Origin: Lutibacter oricola
GTDB taxonomy: Bacteria; Bacteroidota; Bacteroidia; Flavobacteriales; Flavobacteriaceae
Reading direction: 5' to 3'
Length of the DNA stretch: 64,000 nt
NCBI RefSeq assembly: GCF_900106565.1
Contig: NZ_FNNJ01000001.1
Span: 1-64,000 of the forward strand
The notes below the pieces were generated by a model that worked only from the letters and a program-made list of their open reading frames with translations, did not search any database and was not told where the DNA came from. The translations under genes and the position numbers were made by a program. Shown piece by piece: positions 1 through 10,113 of this stretch (position 1 is its first letter; each line of letters starts with the position of its first letter).

Positions 1-300
1 TCACAATCATCTGTTGCTGGTGCTACTAATAAATATCCTGTTGGTTGCTCACAAGCTGTTGTAGTTGTAATTGAACCAAAGAATCCGTCTCCGTCATTAT
101 CTACACCTGCATACCAAGTTTGTCCTGGGAATTCATTTGCATCGTTATCATCACAATCATCTGCTGCTGGTGCTACTAATGAATATCCTGTTGGTTGCTC
201 ACAAGCTGTTGTAGTTGTAATTGAACCAAAGAATCCGTCTCCGTCATTATCTACACCTGCATACCAAGTCTGTCCTGGGAATTCATTTGCATCGTTATCA
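1..300 (-). repeat. 150-bp tandem repeat inside the peptidase gene tail
   Basis: Positions 1-150 and 151-300 are the same sequence with three differences (at 14, 31 and 120 of the unit), i.e. 98% identical. Each unit encodes 50 residues including NEFPGQTWYAGVDNDGDGFF. More diverged units of the same family (WYLDADGDNYAV type) follow to about position 730. The near identity shows recent unit duplication, and more copies may lie beyond the left edge. Confidence 0.95.
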
Positions 301-3300
301 TCACAATCTGTTATTGGTAATACCGTTGTTGTATAACCTGCTCCTGGATTAGAACATTGAATTGTAGTTGAAACTGCATAATTATCTCCATCAGCATCTA
401 AATACCAAGTGGTATTAGGGTTAATGTCTTCATCACTATCATTACAATCTCCTAAAGGTAAAACATCTCTTGTATAACCAATTCCTGGTGAACTACAACT
501 AGTAGTTTGTAATTTCGCATATAAATCATTATCAAAATCTAAATACCATATCGTATCAGGATTTAATGTTGCATCTGAATCGTTACAATCTGTTACTGGT
601 AACACTGTATTAGTATATCCAGCTCCTGGATTTGTACACTGTGTTACTGTTGAAACAGCATAATTATCTCCATCAGCATCTAAATACCAAATAGTATTTG
701 GATGAATATCCTCATCAGTGTCATCGCAATCTGTATTATCTACAACATAACCAGTTGGTTGCGTTGTAGCATCTTGACTAACCAATGGATTTCCGTAACC
801 ATCACCATCTGTATCTGCATAATAAGTAGTTAAATTTGAAATAATATTTATAGTGTAATCTTCAACTTCACCTAAAAAATTACTATCACAACTTATCGGA
901 TCTGAATTATACTTAGCAATTACCCTCATTTTAGTAGCCCCGTACACAGCATTACTCGGTATTGTAATTGTTGGTGTTACACTGGTTATTTTTCCGCTTT
1001 GACTATTATATACAGAACCTAAGTCATATTCTTCATTACTATCGTCAAAATCACCATCACCATTAAAATCAATCCAAGCAAAAACATGTACCGTGTATAC
1101 AGCTCCATAAAATGAATCCGCATAGGTACTAGCACTAACACTTAATTGGTGCTCTTCATTTCTTTTTACTTCAGTAGAGATTGCAGAAAAATCTTCATAT
1201 CCGCTATCTTTCAAAGTATCAGAATGGTTGATTGTATTAAAGGTTACATTAGTTATATTAAATTCATAAGAATTATTAGAAGTGACATCACAATATTCAA
1301 CAGCTAAAGTTGTAAAATTCATTAATGAACTGTAACTAGAATTATTCGTATCACATTTGGCTCTTACTTGTACTTCATATTCGGTTGAAACAGATAAACC
1401 CGTTAAATTAGATGTCAATGAAGTTATATCTAAAACATCAGTCCAAGTAGTTGTTCCTACTTCCCTATATCTTAAATCATACGTAGCTGAAGTAACTTTA
1501 TCCCAACTTACTTTTGCGCTTGTAGATTGCACACTTGAAGCAGTTAAGTTAACTGGCACACTTAATACGCAAGGCTCTTGTACTTTTATTATTTTAAAGT
1601 CGTCGAAAGTAAAACCATCAAAAGTGGTCGGGTATCCATCAGCTCTATTTGAATTATCAGAATCAAATAAAAATCGAAATTGAACATTATTCTCACCTAA
1701 TAAAAAACTATTATTTGCTCCATCAATAATAAACTCTTCTAAAACCCATTTATCCATTGTATCACCATCATAAATAGATTCTCCCGTAGGTTGATTATTC
1801 TGATCTGAGCTACTTTTCCCCGTGCTAGTATTACTACTATTACTACTACTGTATCTATTTGTAGAATAACTAGAGGCAGGTTTTGTATATGTTCCACATA
1901 ATGAAACCCAATTACTTCCTCCATCTGTAGAGCCCTGAAACTGAACATAATCGAAATTTCGTTCTAAATCCCATTTTGCATAAAACTGAACTATAGCCTC
2001 ATTTGAGTTTGACAGATCTACAAGAGTATTGTTTTTTAAACTTTTTCTAACATTATTAGAGTATGGTCCTGAAGGAGAATCTGTAATTGCTGTAGAACCT
2101 GAATAAGCATCCGAAGTAACGCCCCAACTACCTCCTGAAGAGGTCCAATTAGAGATGTCTGAACTATCTGAAAGCAAAGTAGTAGGCATGTAATATTTAA
2201 TAATATTTGCCTGATACATTAAATACCCATCATTATTACTTAAACTAATTTGAAATTCTATTGGGTCGTTTGGTTGTATGTTTGAATCTAAAGTATATGG
2301 AACACTTAATGTTCTCTGTTCTAATTTATTCCAATTTGTTTGCATAGGTGGAGAATTCATTGAAACAATGTTAGATGAAACAGGTATAACATTTAATGTT
2401 ATATTTCCCAATGTCTGACCTAAATACTCAATTCCAAATTCAAGGTTTCCTGATATAGCATTTATATCCGCTGAATTCAAATCATGAAACTGAGCAAATT
2501 TACCGCTATAGTAAACATTCATAAAGTTCATACGCATAGCTCTCTGAGCTATCTCATATATTTTTGTAGAACTAGGCCAAAATCCTCCTTCTCCATCAGA
2601 AGTAACCCATGAGCCATTCTCAGGGGCTAAAGCAAGAATTCCTTGACCAGATCCATTTGAATTATTTATGTCCTTTGCTCCACCAAGCATCCAATCACTC
2701 ATATCTCCATTTGCAATAGTTAATACATCTGGCGCTTCACCATAAATATATCTATTATAGCGAGTCATATCATGACAAAATTTATGATATTCACTTTCAC
2801 GTCCTGAAGACGGAGCTCCTGGGTATCCATTATAAGCATGAGGAATTAAGTTTGAACTTGCATGATGGTTCATAGCAGTTTTAAAACTCCTAACTGCAGA
2901 AAAATCTCTAACTATCTGAGTCTCTGGCTCAGAAAAAGCACTTGGACCTCTATATGTTTCACTACTTTGAGTTCCGGATGAACCTCCATATATTGAGCTG
3001 CCCCCCCAGAAATAATCATAATTCCTATTTAAATCTACACCTCTGCTAGAATTATTCCCTGTATTATAAGGTCCCAAATTTTTACGTTGCAGTCCTCCTC
3101 CTCCAGGGGCAATTTGCTCATTCCACATTAACCCATCAGGATTAGCTACTGGAATAAAATACATTTCATGATTATCAACCAAATTTTTTATACCTGCATC
3201 CGTATTATAATTTTCTAATAGGTACCACATATAATATATAAGATTCATCATACTACTTACTTCACGTGAATGTGTCATTCCTGAATATAAAGACTCCGGT

Positions 3301-3971
3301 TCATTTACTTCATCAGTATCAGGATTATCAGAAATTCTAACGTAATATATTGGCTGCCCTGCCCAAGAATCGTAATTCCCTCCATAAGTATAAGAATTAC
3401 CATGTGTTTTTTGATTTGATGGTGATGCATCTGTTCTAACAGAAATTAAATCTGGGTATTTACTTCTCATCTCATCTAGCTCTGCCAACATTTCAGAATA
3501 TGTTAGACAACCACCCATACTTCCTAAATTAAAATTAGTTGGAATTGCCCAATCAATTTCTGAACATCCTTCATACTGTATAAAATTATTTACACTCTCA
3601 CTTTTAATTTTACTTGATTTAGCTACAATTCTATTCCTTTTTTTTAACTCTAACTGAGCTTTTGCAATTGGTAACTCTCTTTTATTTTTTTCAGAATAAT
3701 AAGATAATATATCATTTATAAGGGTAATATACTTAATATTATTTTTATCTAATTCATTGATTTGAGAATAATTTAATTCAAGAATTAGTCCATTATTATC
3801 AAACACAGCCCCACAAGATAGGTCTACTCCTAATTCTTTTATTTTATGTAAATCAGCATGTGAAGGATTCTTAATTTGGATTCTTTTACCTGAAAAAGGA
3901 TTAATTTGTTCTTGCGAATAAGTAAAAAATACACAAATAAGTAAAACAAACGAGAGTAGTTTTGTTTTCAT
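1..3971 (-). CDS. Secreted M14 zinc carboxypeptidase with FN3, GEVEDY and calcium-type repeat tail (3' end beyond window)
   Basis: The gene runs off the left edge with no stop, so only about 1323 N-terminal residues are visible. It starts with a signal peptide (MKTKLLSFVLLICVFF, then a YSQ cleavage-like site). An M14 peptidase domain follows: the zinc motif HSRE lies at residues 234-237, NHHASSN supplies the later histidine, and APENGSW carries the probable catalytic Glu ahead of a GFWP motif. Next come a galactose-binding/MAM-like stretch, an FN3 domain (about residues 800-893), a GEVEDYT domain (about 1030) and tandem DxDGDGYG/DCDD repeats (from about 1047), similar to MopE/thrombospondin-3 calcium repeats. 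Such proteins are normally exported by T9SS and end in a sorting domain, which would lie outside the window. Probable role: extracellular or surface protein degradation. The peptidase call is firm; the secretion route is inferred. Confidence 0.9.
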   Translation of the reverse strand, partial: MKTKLLSFVLLICVFFTYSQEQINPFSGKRIQIKNPSHADLHKIKELGVDLSCGAVFDNNGLILELNYSQINELDKNNIKYITLINDILSYYSEKNKRELPIAKAQLELKKRNRIVAKSSKIKSESVNNFIQYEGCSEIDWAIPTNFNLGSMGGCLTYSEMLAELDEMRSKYPDLISVRTDASPSNQKTHGNSYTYGGNYDSWAGQPIYYVRISDNPDTDEVNEPESLYSGMTHSREVSSMMNLIYYMWYLLENYNTDAGIKNLVDNHEMYFIPVANPDGLMWNEQIAPGGGGLQRKNLGPYNTGNNSSRGVDLNRNYDYFWGGSSIYGGSSGTQSSETYRGPSAFSEPETQIVRDFSAVRSFKTAMNHHASSNLIPHAYNGYPGAPSSGRESEYHKFCHDMTRYNRYIYGEAPDVLTIANGDMSDWMLGGAKDINNSNGSGQGILALAPENGSWVTSDGEGGFWPSSTKIYEIAQRAMRMNFMNVYYSGKFAQFHDLNSADINAISGNLEFGIEYLGQTLGNITLNVIPVSSNIVSMNSPPMQTNWNKLEQRTLSVPYTLDSNIQPNDPIEFQISLSNNDGYLMYQANIIKYYMPTTLLSDSSDISNWTSSGGSWGVTSDAYSGSTAITDSPSGPYSNNVRKSLKNNTLVDLSNSNEAIVQFYAKWDLERNFDYVQFQGSTDGGSNWVSLCGTYTKPASSYSTNRYSSSNSSNTSTGKSSSDQNNQPTGESIYDGDTMDKWVLEEFIIDGANNSFLLGENNVQFRFLFDSDNSNRADGYPTTFDGFTFDDFKIIKVQEPCVLSVPVNLTASSVQSTSAKVSWDKVTSATYDLRYREVGTTTWTDVLDITSLTSNLTGLSVSTEYEVQVRAKCDTNNSSYSSLMNFTTLAVEYCDVTSNNSYEFNITNVTFNTINHSDTLKDSGYEDFSAISTEVKRNEEHQLSVSASTYADSFYGAVYTVHVFAWIDFNGDGDFDDSNEEYDLGSVYNSQSGKITSVTPTITIPSNAVYGATKMRVIAKYNSDPISCDSNFLGEVEDYTINIISNLTTYYADTDGDGYGNPLVSQDATTQPTGYVVDNTDCDDTDEDIHPNTIWYLDADGDNYAVSTVTQCTNPGAGYTNTVLPVTDCNDSDATLNPDTIWYLDFDNDLYAKLQTTSCSSPGIGYTRDVLPLGDCNDSDEDINPNTTWYLDADGDNYAVSTTIQCSNPGAGYTTTVLPITDCDDNDANEFPGQTWYAGVDNDGDGFFGSITTTTACEQPTGYSLVAPAADDCDDNDANEFPGQTWYAGVDNDGDGFFGSITTTTACEQPTGYLLVAPATDDC

Positions 3972-4004
3972 TGGGGCATGGGGGTTAATTAAGTTTAATT
4001 ATTA

Positions 4005-4033
4005 CAAATATACAAAAAGGAAGTTATTAACAA
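4005..4033 (-). promoter_or_regulatory. Candidate promoter of the M14 peptidase gene
   Basis: On the minus strand a TATATTTG box (4005-4012) fits the Bacteroidota -7 consensus TAnnTTTG. A TTG at 4031-4033, 18 bases upstream, fits the -33 element. The predicted transcript start leaves a leader of about 30 bases that includes CCCCC and a tiny ATG CCC CAA TGA upstream ORF (3968-3979) whose stop overlaps the gene's ATG. No other feature was seen in the rest of the 3972-4238 gap. Confidence 0.5.
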
Positions 4034-4238
4034 AATTTACTGCATTGTTAATTAAATCCTTAAAGAAATGATAAACTTAATCCCTCTTTAGAATAATAGA
4101 ATTCTATAATTACCTGTATGTTTTTCTCTTTTTATTTATATAAGCCTTAATTTTTTTAATTATTATTTGGGGTAATGACCTTACAGCTAGTTATTTAAAC
4201 AAATCACCATAAGGTCTTGCCCAATGAAATTTTAAATA

Positions 4239-5171
4239 TTATTTAATTAGTAATCTTTTTCTCAACACTGTTTCGTTTGTTTTTACATGAATAAAATACA
4301 TTCCTTTTTTTACAACTATTGGTAAACTAATTCTTTTACGATTAAATTCTCTTTTCCAAACTTTTATTCTTCGACCACGTCTATTAAATAATGTTACTTT
4401 TTTTACATCTACTTCACACTTATTTTTTATTACAATTGAAGCTGATCTTTTATTATAAAAAACTTGAAGTTTTCTTTTTTTAATATTACTACAGTTATCT
4501 GCTACTACTTCTGGTACCGAAACACTATCAACAGGTACAATAATAGGCTCACCTATTATATCGTTGGTACCATCTTCACTTTCTGTTTCGTCTTCTACTA
4601 TAGTATCATCTTCTATAGGTTCTTCTACTGTAGGAGTTTCATTTATATAGTCAACACTTTTAAACGTTATTACAAATTTTGAATGATGCTCTCCTTGTGG
4701 AAGTATTGTTCTAAAAACACTATCTTGGATATTATAAAATTTATTCAACTCTAAATCCTTTAAATAAACTACTAGATCGCTCATTGGATTTTCCAATTCA
4801 TCAACTTTAATTTCAATATTTCCAGATGCAGACATAATTATTCCTAAGGGAATTTCTTTATCAATAATAACTTCATTAGTTGCCTGGATAACATATTTAT
4901 TACTATCTAATAACCAATACATATCATCTTCAATCATCTGATACATTTCAGCATCATAACCATAGTCAACACCATCTGTTGTATTAGGGTCAATAGTTAA
5001 CAATAATTGTCGATGGTCAATTTGTGGGGCATCAAACCCAATTCTAAATTTTGGTCTTTCATCGGAATATGTAGTTGCTTTTAAGTTTTTAGATTCTTTA
5101 ATTAATGTAGTTGCGTAACTTGTAGATAGGGTACAACAAGCTATTAGCAATATTATTATTGCATTTCTCAT
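4239..5171 (-). CDS. Small secreted protein with T9SS-type C-terminal domain
   Basis: 310 residues. It has a signal peptide (hydrophobic IIILLIACCTLSTSYA). The body (FRIGFDAPQIDHRQLLLTID, then DYGYDAEMYQMIEDDMYWL) matches the C-terminal module of the neighbouring 1436-residue adhesin (RLGFDGDKIDHRQIALAV, DYGYDSEIYEIYEDDMYFL). An acidic linker (EEPIEDDTIVEDETESEDG, about residues 180-200) separates it from a final 75-residue domain shaped like a T9SS type A sorting domain (KVTLFNRRGRRIKVW ... KGMYFIHVKT). That last domain is unusually Lys/Arg-rich compared with the neighbour's. It may be a product of partial duplication of the larger gene. No enzyme motif is seen. Function unknown; export to the cell surface is inferred. 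Confidence 0.8.
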   Translation of the reverse strand: MRNAIIILLIACCTLSTSYATTLIKESKNLKATTYSDERPKFRIGFDAPQIDHRQLLLTIDPNTTDGVDYGYDAEMYQMIEDDMYWLLDSNKYVIQATNEVIIDKEIPLGIIMSASGNIEIKVDELENPMSDLVVYLKDLELNKFYNIQDSVFRTILPQGEHHSKFVITFKSVDYINETPTVEEPIEDDTIVEDETESEDGTNDIIGEPIIVPVDSVSVPEVVADNCSNIKKRKLQVFYNKRSASIVIKNKCEVDVKKVTLFNRRGRRIKVWKREFNRKRISLPIVVKKGMYFIHVKTNETVLRKRLLIK

Positions 5172-5197
5172 AACATAGGGGTTTTAAATGTTATTTA
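5168..5197 (-). promoter_or_regulatory. Shared 5' leader with two-codon upstream ORF
   Basis: The 29 bases from 5169 to 5197 match 9873-9901 upstream of the big adhesin at 27 positions, including CCCC and ATGTTATG. An upstream ATG TTA TGA (5168-5176) ends in a TGA that overlaps the real ATG (ATGA). The coding sequences just downstream differ, so the leader is more conserved than the signal peptides. Function (translation control or protein binding) is inferred. Confidence 0.5.
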
Positions 5198-5564
5198 TTT
5201 TTTAAAAAGTTTTGTTTGTTTTGCCTTAAATAGCTTCTAATTGTAAGCTCTAAGGACTTGTAAATTTGTAGTGTATATTTGTTTTCATATTATAGGGATT
5301 TTTATAGTATAAATTTACATAAATTATATGTTATAACCTAGAAAATATTATCATATTTACAAAATATATTATATTTAAAAATTGCTAATAAAAATATATT
5401 TTATTTAAAAAAACGACACTTAAAGTAGTTGTTTTTAATATATATACAAGATATACTACTCTTTTTTTAAATTAAAAAAGATAAAAACAAAAAAGACCTT
5501 AAAATTAGTTTTATTTAAACTTAATTAAGACCTTTTTTAAACACTTAAAACCTAAAATTAATTA
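5198..5564. other. AT-rich intergenic region
   Basis: No ORF or RNA gene seen. An imperfect hairpin near 5489-5537 (AAAAAAGACCTTAA with TTAAGACCTTTTTT, two internal mismatches) could terminate the adhesin transcript, but it is weak. Confidence 0.4.
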
Positions 5565-8500
5565 CTAATTAACCAATATTTTTTTTGAACTTTTATTTTC
5601 TTCTGAATATACCTGTACAATGTAAACTCCACTACTTTTAGCAATTTTCAAATTAATTTCAGTTTCACTACTTTCTAAGCTCCATTGCTTTACAATCTGG
5701 CCTAATATGTTATACATTACAACTTTATCAATATTTAAATTACTTTCATTTTGAATAATTATTTCCTTATCCTCATTGTTATAATAAGTTGTTAACTTGG
5801 TATCTAATATCTGTTTATTGACCTGAAGAGATTCTTGATTTTTAAACATAACAACATACTTATCATTATATTCACCAATAGGTAATGTTGTTTCATAATT
5901 AGATAATGTAATATCATAATATAACTCAGTTTCAAGATCTTTTAAAAATATACTTAAATTTTCATCAACATTTTGAATTTCATCTATACCTATAGAAATT
6001 AACCCTCCAGAAGAAATAACTCCAATAGGGATTTCTTTATTTACTTCAATTTGATTAATTGATTGAATAACACATTTTTTTTCTCCAATTAGGAAATACA
6101 TATCATCTTCGTAAATCTCGTAAATTTCTGAATCGTATCCATAATCATAATTGTCTGTTGCTTCTTCATAAACAGCTAGAGCTATTTGCCTATGATCTAT
6201 TTTGTCTCCATCAAACCCTAATCTATATAATGGGAATATTTCTTCATTACTATTACTAATTGTTGAATTTCTCATAAATACAGAATTTCCAGAGCTTTCA
6301 GTTTCAAAAACACGTTGACTATTTTTAAATGTTATTACTCCTCCATCAGCATCACCCTGCACAAAAAAACCTTGTCCAACAGCTATGTTATGTGTTTGAA
6401 GTTTTGCTGGAGAACCTAAGTTACTAACATCTGGATGTGATGTAGCTGGCAGATTTACCAAATAATTTGAAGTTGCATATCCTGCTTGATATTGAGATAA
6501 AATATGTGAATCTCCACCATAATGCTCCCAAAAATAAACTGTCCCAGTTATGGACGCAGTTCCTGATGGTCCATTATCATCTATAAATTTCTTTACATCA
6601 AGTGCTGAAGGATATGGGTTTCCCACTAAATAATCATTAGTTCCCGAAACGGTTAAGGTAACATCTCCATTATTTGGCTTACCAATAAAAACATAATTTT
6701 GATCTAACGCACCTGGTTCTCCAGTACCTTTCATTAAAAAACCTTCACCAGGTAAAAGACTACCCGTACTACCAATATGTTGCCAAGAATTATAATCTCC
6801 TTCGGGTGAATTAGCGTATTTATACAACCAATATTCACTTACTTCAATAGGTACTCCAATTGAGCCATCATAACCCGAAACAAAAGAAATCTCCAATGGG
6901 TTTTCGGCATCCGTTCCATCTCGTAAAACATCAGCAATGGAGTATGGTGTTGTATTATTATATCCTGTTCCAATAAGTATTACAGGTGAAGCCCAATCGT
7001 TATATCTATATTTATTTCCAATTCCTTGCTGGTCTCTTTCTATATATCCTATACTATTTACAGCTAAAATACTTTCTCCTCCTTGAATTAATTGAGATTC
7101 TCCTTCTAAATCAATAATTCCGTTGAGTTCTAAATACCAACTAATATTTAATTCTGAGTTATTTTGGATACTATACTCTATTGAATTTGAACTTGCATCT
7201 ATAGAATTAACAAATAATCCTAAATGCTTTTGATAATTGTTATAAGAAATATTATTATGTTCAATTTTAACAATAGACCAATCATAAGTTGTGACATCAG
7301 TACCCAATACTCCATCTGTTGGGATATCAACAGCATTTGGCAATGTAGTATTATCCAATTGAGTAACAAATGGTAATGGTGCTGATTGTACATCAATAAT
7401 TTTTACATTGTATATTCTAGCTCCAGTTCCTACATCTATAGTGTTTGTGGATAAATCATCAATAATATCATCTTTGTAGGTATCCATTCTATAATACCTT
7501 TTTAAGTTTGCCCATGGCAATACTGTTACTGATGGAGAAGGAATCTCTACATAATCTGTAACATCTCTTGGAATAACTACTCCTCTAACGTTACCTCCAT
7601 TAGATTCAATTTCTTGATAAACCATTTTTTGAAGCTCATTATTTGATAAAGCCTTATCAAAAACCCTAACTTCATCTATATATCCATGGTAATAATTACT
7701 ATGCGTATTTGGACGTCTTCCAATTGTAAAATTTGCTGTATCTATACCTAAACCTCCTGAAATAGTTTCTTTATTTACTTCTGCTCCGTTTACAAATAAT
7801 TTAAAAATTTCATTTGAACTGCTATAAGTTGCCGCAATGTGAATCCACTGATTCGTATTTAATACTACACTATTAAGTGTACTTCCATTAGCATAACTTG
7901 TAATACTTTTATTTGAGTTTAGCTGAATATAAAACTCGTTTTGTCCTAAAATTCTTTGAACCCCTGTAGCTGTAGGATTAATTTTAATCCATCCCATTAT
8001 GGTTGCTTCTCCCAACCCACTTAAAATTGAAGCATCATCTTCTGCGTAATCATTACGACCATCAAAATACAAATGTAATTTTCTATCTAAATCTCTTGGA
8101 GAACCAAAGACATTAGTATCGGAATCAAATAAATCTAAAATTCCATCCCCATCAATATCTACAGAATAGTTTAACCCTCCAATTTCACCATTATTATTTG
8201 TATCTAAACTTGCATATAAAGTGTGAGAAATATCAAATGTAGAGCCATCTGAAGTACTATCTAAATAATCAGGTACACCATCATTATCACTGTCTATAAC
8301 ATAATAAGACCAACCCACTCCTGTTAATCCTTGGCCATCATTTCCATAGCTTAATTCGAAAGTAGTTCCATTAAAATAATCGTAAATATCTAAAATTCCA
8401 TCTGTAAAATATTCTAAAACTCCATCTGAATCTACATCAGTTTCTCTAAACGAATCCGTATCTGGTCCATTACCTACACCATTTCCATTTATATCACCAT

Positions 8501-9875
8501 CTCCATTCACATAATTTGCACCTGATAAATTAACAGCACCAGATTCATTAACATCAAAAACTGTATCATTATCACTGTCTAAATCCATATGATTTGGAAT
8601 TCCATCACCATCAGAATCAAGTGGTGTATTAGCTTCTGCACTATCATGCATTCCATTTCCATTAGCATCAACCCAAGAACTATCGAAAGGAATTTTGGCC
8701 GTACCACCACTTAAACTCCCAAGCCCGCACTCAACAACATCTGGAATACCATCATTATCACTATCTAAATCAAAAACATCTGCAACACCATCCGAATCCA
8801 TATCGCATAAGGTTTGTGAAATTACTATATCATCTAAAGCTAAGTCATTTCCTAAACCTCCAGTTTCATTATTATAAAAATACACATAAAATTCGTCTAC
8901 ATTCAGCAATAAATCTGCAGTAAACTGATGCCAACTTGCTTCCGGATCACCATTAATTGAAGGAGGAATATCTCCTGTAGAAATTGATGCTAAAACATTG
9001 TCGTTTACATCTTTAAATTCTACTAAAATATCTGGACGCAATCTACTTCCTATATTTGGAGCATCTTCAGTATCTAAATTTATTACCCAAAAACTATAAG
9101 TTACAGGTACATTTGGTAAGGCTCCTTTTATAGCTGCCGAGTAAAATAATCCTGGATCATATGAAGCATTAAACATTGCCATTCTACCATTAGCATCTCC
9201 AGAAGTATGATCTTCACCGGTATACCAATATAAATCTGCCCAACTACCTACTTCTCCATTAGGGGTATCATCATTTCCATCTCCATCTGCCACTTTATAA
9301 TACACGGTATATTCTCCATCATTTAAATCATCTCCACCAAAACAACCGTTAAATCCGTCTTCGTAACAATATGTAGTTGTCGCATCAGGATAGGAAGCAT
9401 TTATTTCTACTCTATTATATCCTGCTCCAAAAGTTTCATTCAAAAACTTATAATTAGTTTTAGTTGATACATTTGATATATTACAAGAAGTTTCTTCGTA
9501 TTCATCTCTAATACCATCGTTATCATCATCAATATCAATATTATCTAAAATACCATCACCATCACTATCAAAAAAATTCTCTTCACCGGTATCATCACTT
9601 CCATTAAATTTATTAGATTTTTTCCAAATATCATCTTTTATTCTAGGAGTAGACATTTCTGCATTTATATAACTACTAATAGATGACACTCCAATTGGTT
9701 GTGTTTCAAATAAAGTTGTAACTCCACTTTGCCTTATCCAGTCAAAATCATCTCCAGAGTTTTGAGTCCAACTATCTAAACTTGATTCAAAACTTGCACT
9801 GTGTATAATAGTTTGGGAGTTAGTTGTAAAAACTAAACTAAAAATAAAGCTTAAGGTGAAAATTGCTTTTTTCAT
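5565..9875 (-). CDS. Large T9SS-secreted adhesin with TSP3 repeats and LamG domain
   Basis: 1436 residues. Signal peptide (AIFTLSFIFSLVFTTNSQ), then a short MAM-like N-terminus (SFESSLDSWTQNSGDDFDWI). Thrombospondin type 3 calcium-binding repeats occur at about residues 100-127 and 357-480 (DSDGDGILDN, DLDSDNDGIPD, DSDGDGIPNHMDLDSDND). A jellyroll domain with GEVGSWADLYWYTG lies between them. A LamG/concanavalin-like domain covers about 597-750 (HLYFDGRNDYAEDD ... GYIDEVRVFDKALSNNEL). The module shared with the 310-residue neighbour starts near 1214, and the last 75 residues (VVMYNILGQIVKQW ... SSGVYIVQVYSEENKSSKK) are a T9SS type A sorting signal. Likely a calcium-stabilised surface or matrix adhesin. 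Domain calls are from motifs; the ligand is unknown. Confidence 0.88.
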   Translation of the reverse strand: MKKAIFTLSFIFSLVFTTNSQTIIHSASFESSLDSWTQNSGDDFDWIRQSGVTTLFETQPIGVSSISSYINAEMSTPRIKDDIWKKSNKFNGSDDTGEENFFDSDGDGILDNIDIDDDNDGIRDEYEETSCNISNVSTKTNYKFLNETFGAGYNRVEINASYPDATTTYCYEDGFNGCFGGDDLNDGEYTVYYKVADGDGNDDTPNGEVGSWADLYWYTGEDHTSGDANGRMAMFNASYDPGLFYSAAIKGALPNVPVTYSFWVINLDTEDAPNIGSRLRPDILVEFKDVNDNVLASISTGDIPPSINGDPEASWHQFTADLLLNVDEFYVYFYNNETGGLGNDLALDDIVISQTLCDMDSDGVADVFDLDSDNDGIPDVVECGLGSLSGGTAKIPFDSSWVDANGNGMHDSAEANTPLDSDGDGIPNHMDLDSDNDTVFDVNESGAVNLSGANYVNGDGDINGNGVGNGPDTDSFRETDVDSDGVLEYFTDGILDIYDYFNGTTFELSYGNDGQGLTGVGWSYYVIDSDNDGVPDYLDSTSDGSTFDISHTLYASLDTNNNGEIGGLNYSVDIDGDGILDLFDSDTNVFGSPRDLDRKLHLYFDGRNDYAEDDASILSGLGEATIMGWIKINPTATGVQRILGQNEFYIQLNSNKSITSYANGSTLNSVVLNTNQWIHIAATYSSSNEIFKLFVNGAEVNKETISGGLGIDTANFTIGRRPNTHSNYYHGYIDEVRVFDKALSNNELQKMVYQEIESNGGNVRGVVIPRDVTDYVEIPSPSVTVLPWANLKRYYRMDTYKDDIIDDLSTNTIDVGTGARIYNVKIIDVQSAPLPFVTQLDNTTLPNAVDIPTDGVLGTDVTTYDWSIVKIEHNNISYNNYQKHLGLFVNSIDASSNSIEYSIQNNSELNISWYLELNGIIDLEGESQLIQGGESILAVNSIGYIERDQQGIGNKYRYNDWASPVILIGTGYNNTTPYSIADVLRDGTDAENPLEISFVSGYDGSIGVPIEVSEYWLYKYANSPEGDYNSWQHIGSTGSLLPGEGFLMKGTGEPGALDQNYVFIGKPNNGDVTLTVSGTNDYLVGNPYPSALDVKKFIDDNGPSGTASITGTVYFWEHYGGDSHILSQYQAGYATSNYLVNLPATSHPDVSNLGSPAKLQTHNIAVGQGFFVQGDADGGVITFKNSQRVFETESSGNSVFMRNSTISNSNEEIFPLYRLGFDGDKIDHRQIALAVYEEATDNYDYGYDSEIYEIYEDDMYFLIGEKKCVIQSINQIEVNKEIPIGVISSGGLISIGIDEIQNVDENLSIFLKDLETELYYDITLSNYETTLPIGEYNDKYVVMFKNQESLQVNKQILDTKLTTYYNNEDKEIIIQNESNLNIDKVVMYNILGQIVKQWSLESSETEINLKIAKSSGVYIVQVYSEENKSSKKILVN

Positions 9876-9901
9876 AACATAGGGGTTTATAATGTTATTT
9901 A
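9872..9901 (-). promoter_or_regulatory. Shared 5' leader with two-codon upstream ORF (second copy)
   Basis: Same element as at 5168-5197: AACCCCTATGTTATG just before the start, with ATG TTA TGA (9872-9880) overlapping the adhesin ATG. The rest of the gap to 10113 is AT-rich, and no clear TAnnTTTG box was found. Confidence 0.5.
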
Positions 9902-10113
9902 AAAACTGTTAAAAATTTATATTAAAATATTTCCTGTTGAATTTAACAGAAATAAAGAGCTAAGAAATTAAATAATTTCAGTAAAAAAGAAACAAATACT
10001 ATTTCTAATCGGGTTTCTGTAAATAATAGTGCAGTTGTAATTTCATATTGTAGGGTTTTAGAAGTACTAAAGTACAAAAAAAAACATTACTCAACTAATT
10101 ATCAGCGAGTTTA

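Noticed and set aside
1357-1683. Plus-strand ORF of 108 codons
   Set aside because: Antisense to the FN3 region of the M14 peptidase gene; no family features.
5489-5537. Possible terminator after the large adhesin gene
   Set aside because: Only an imperfect stem with two internal mismatches and a long loop; kept as a remark in the intergenic entry.
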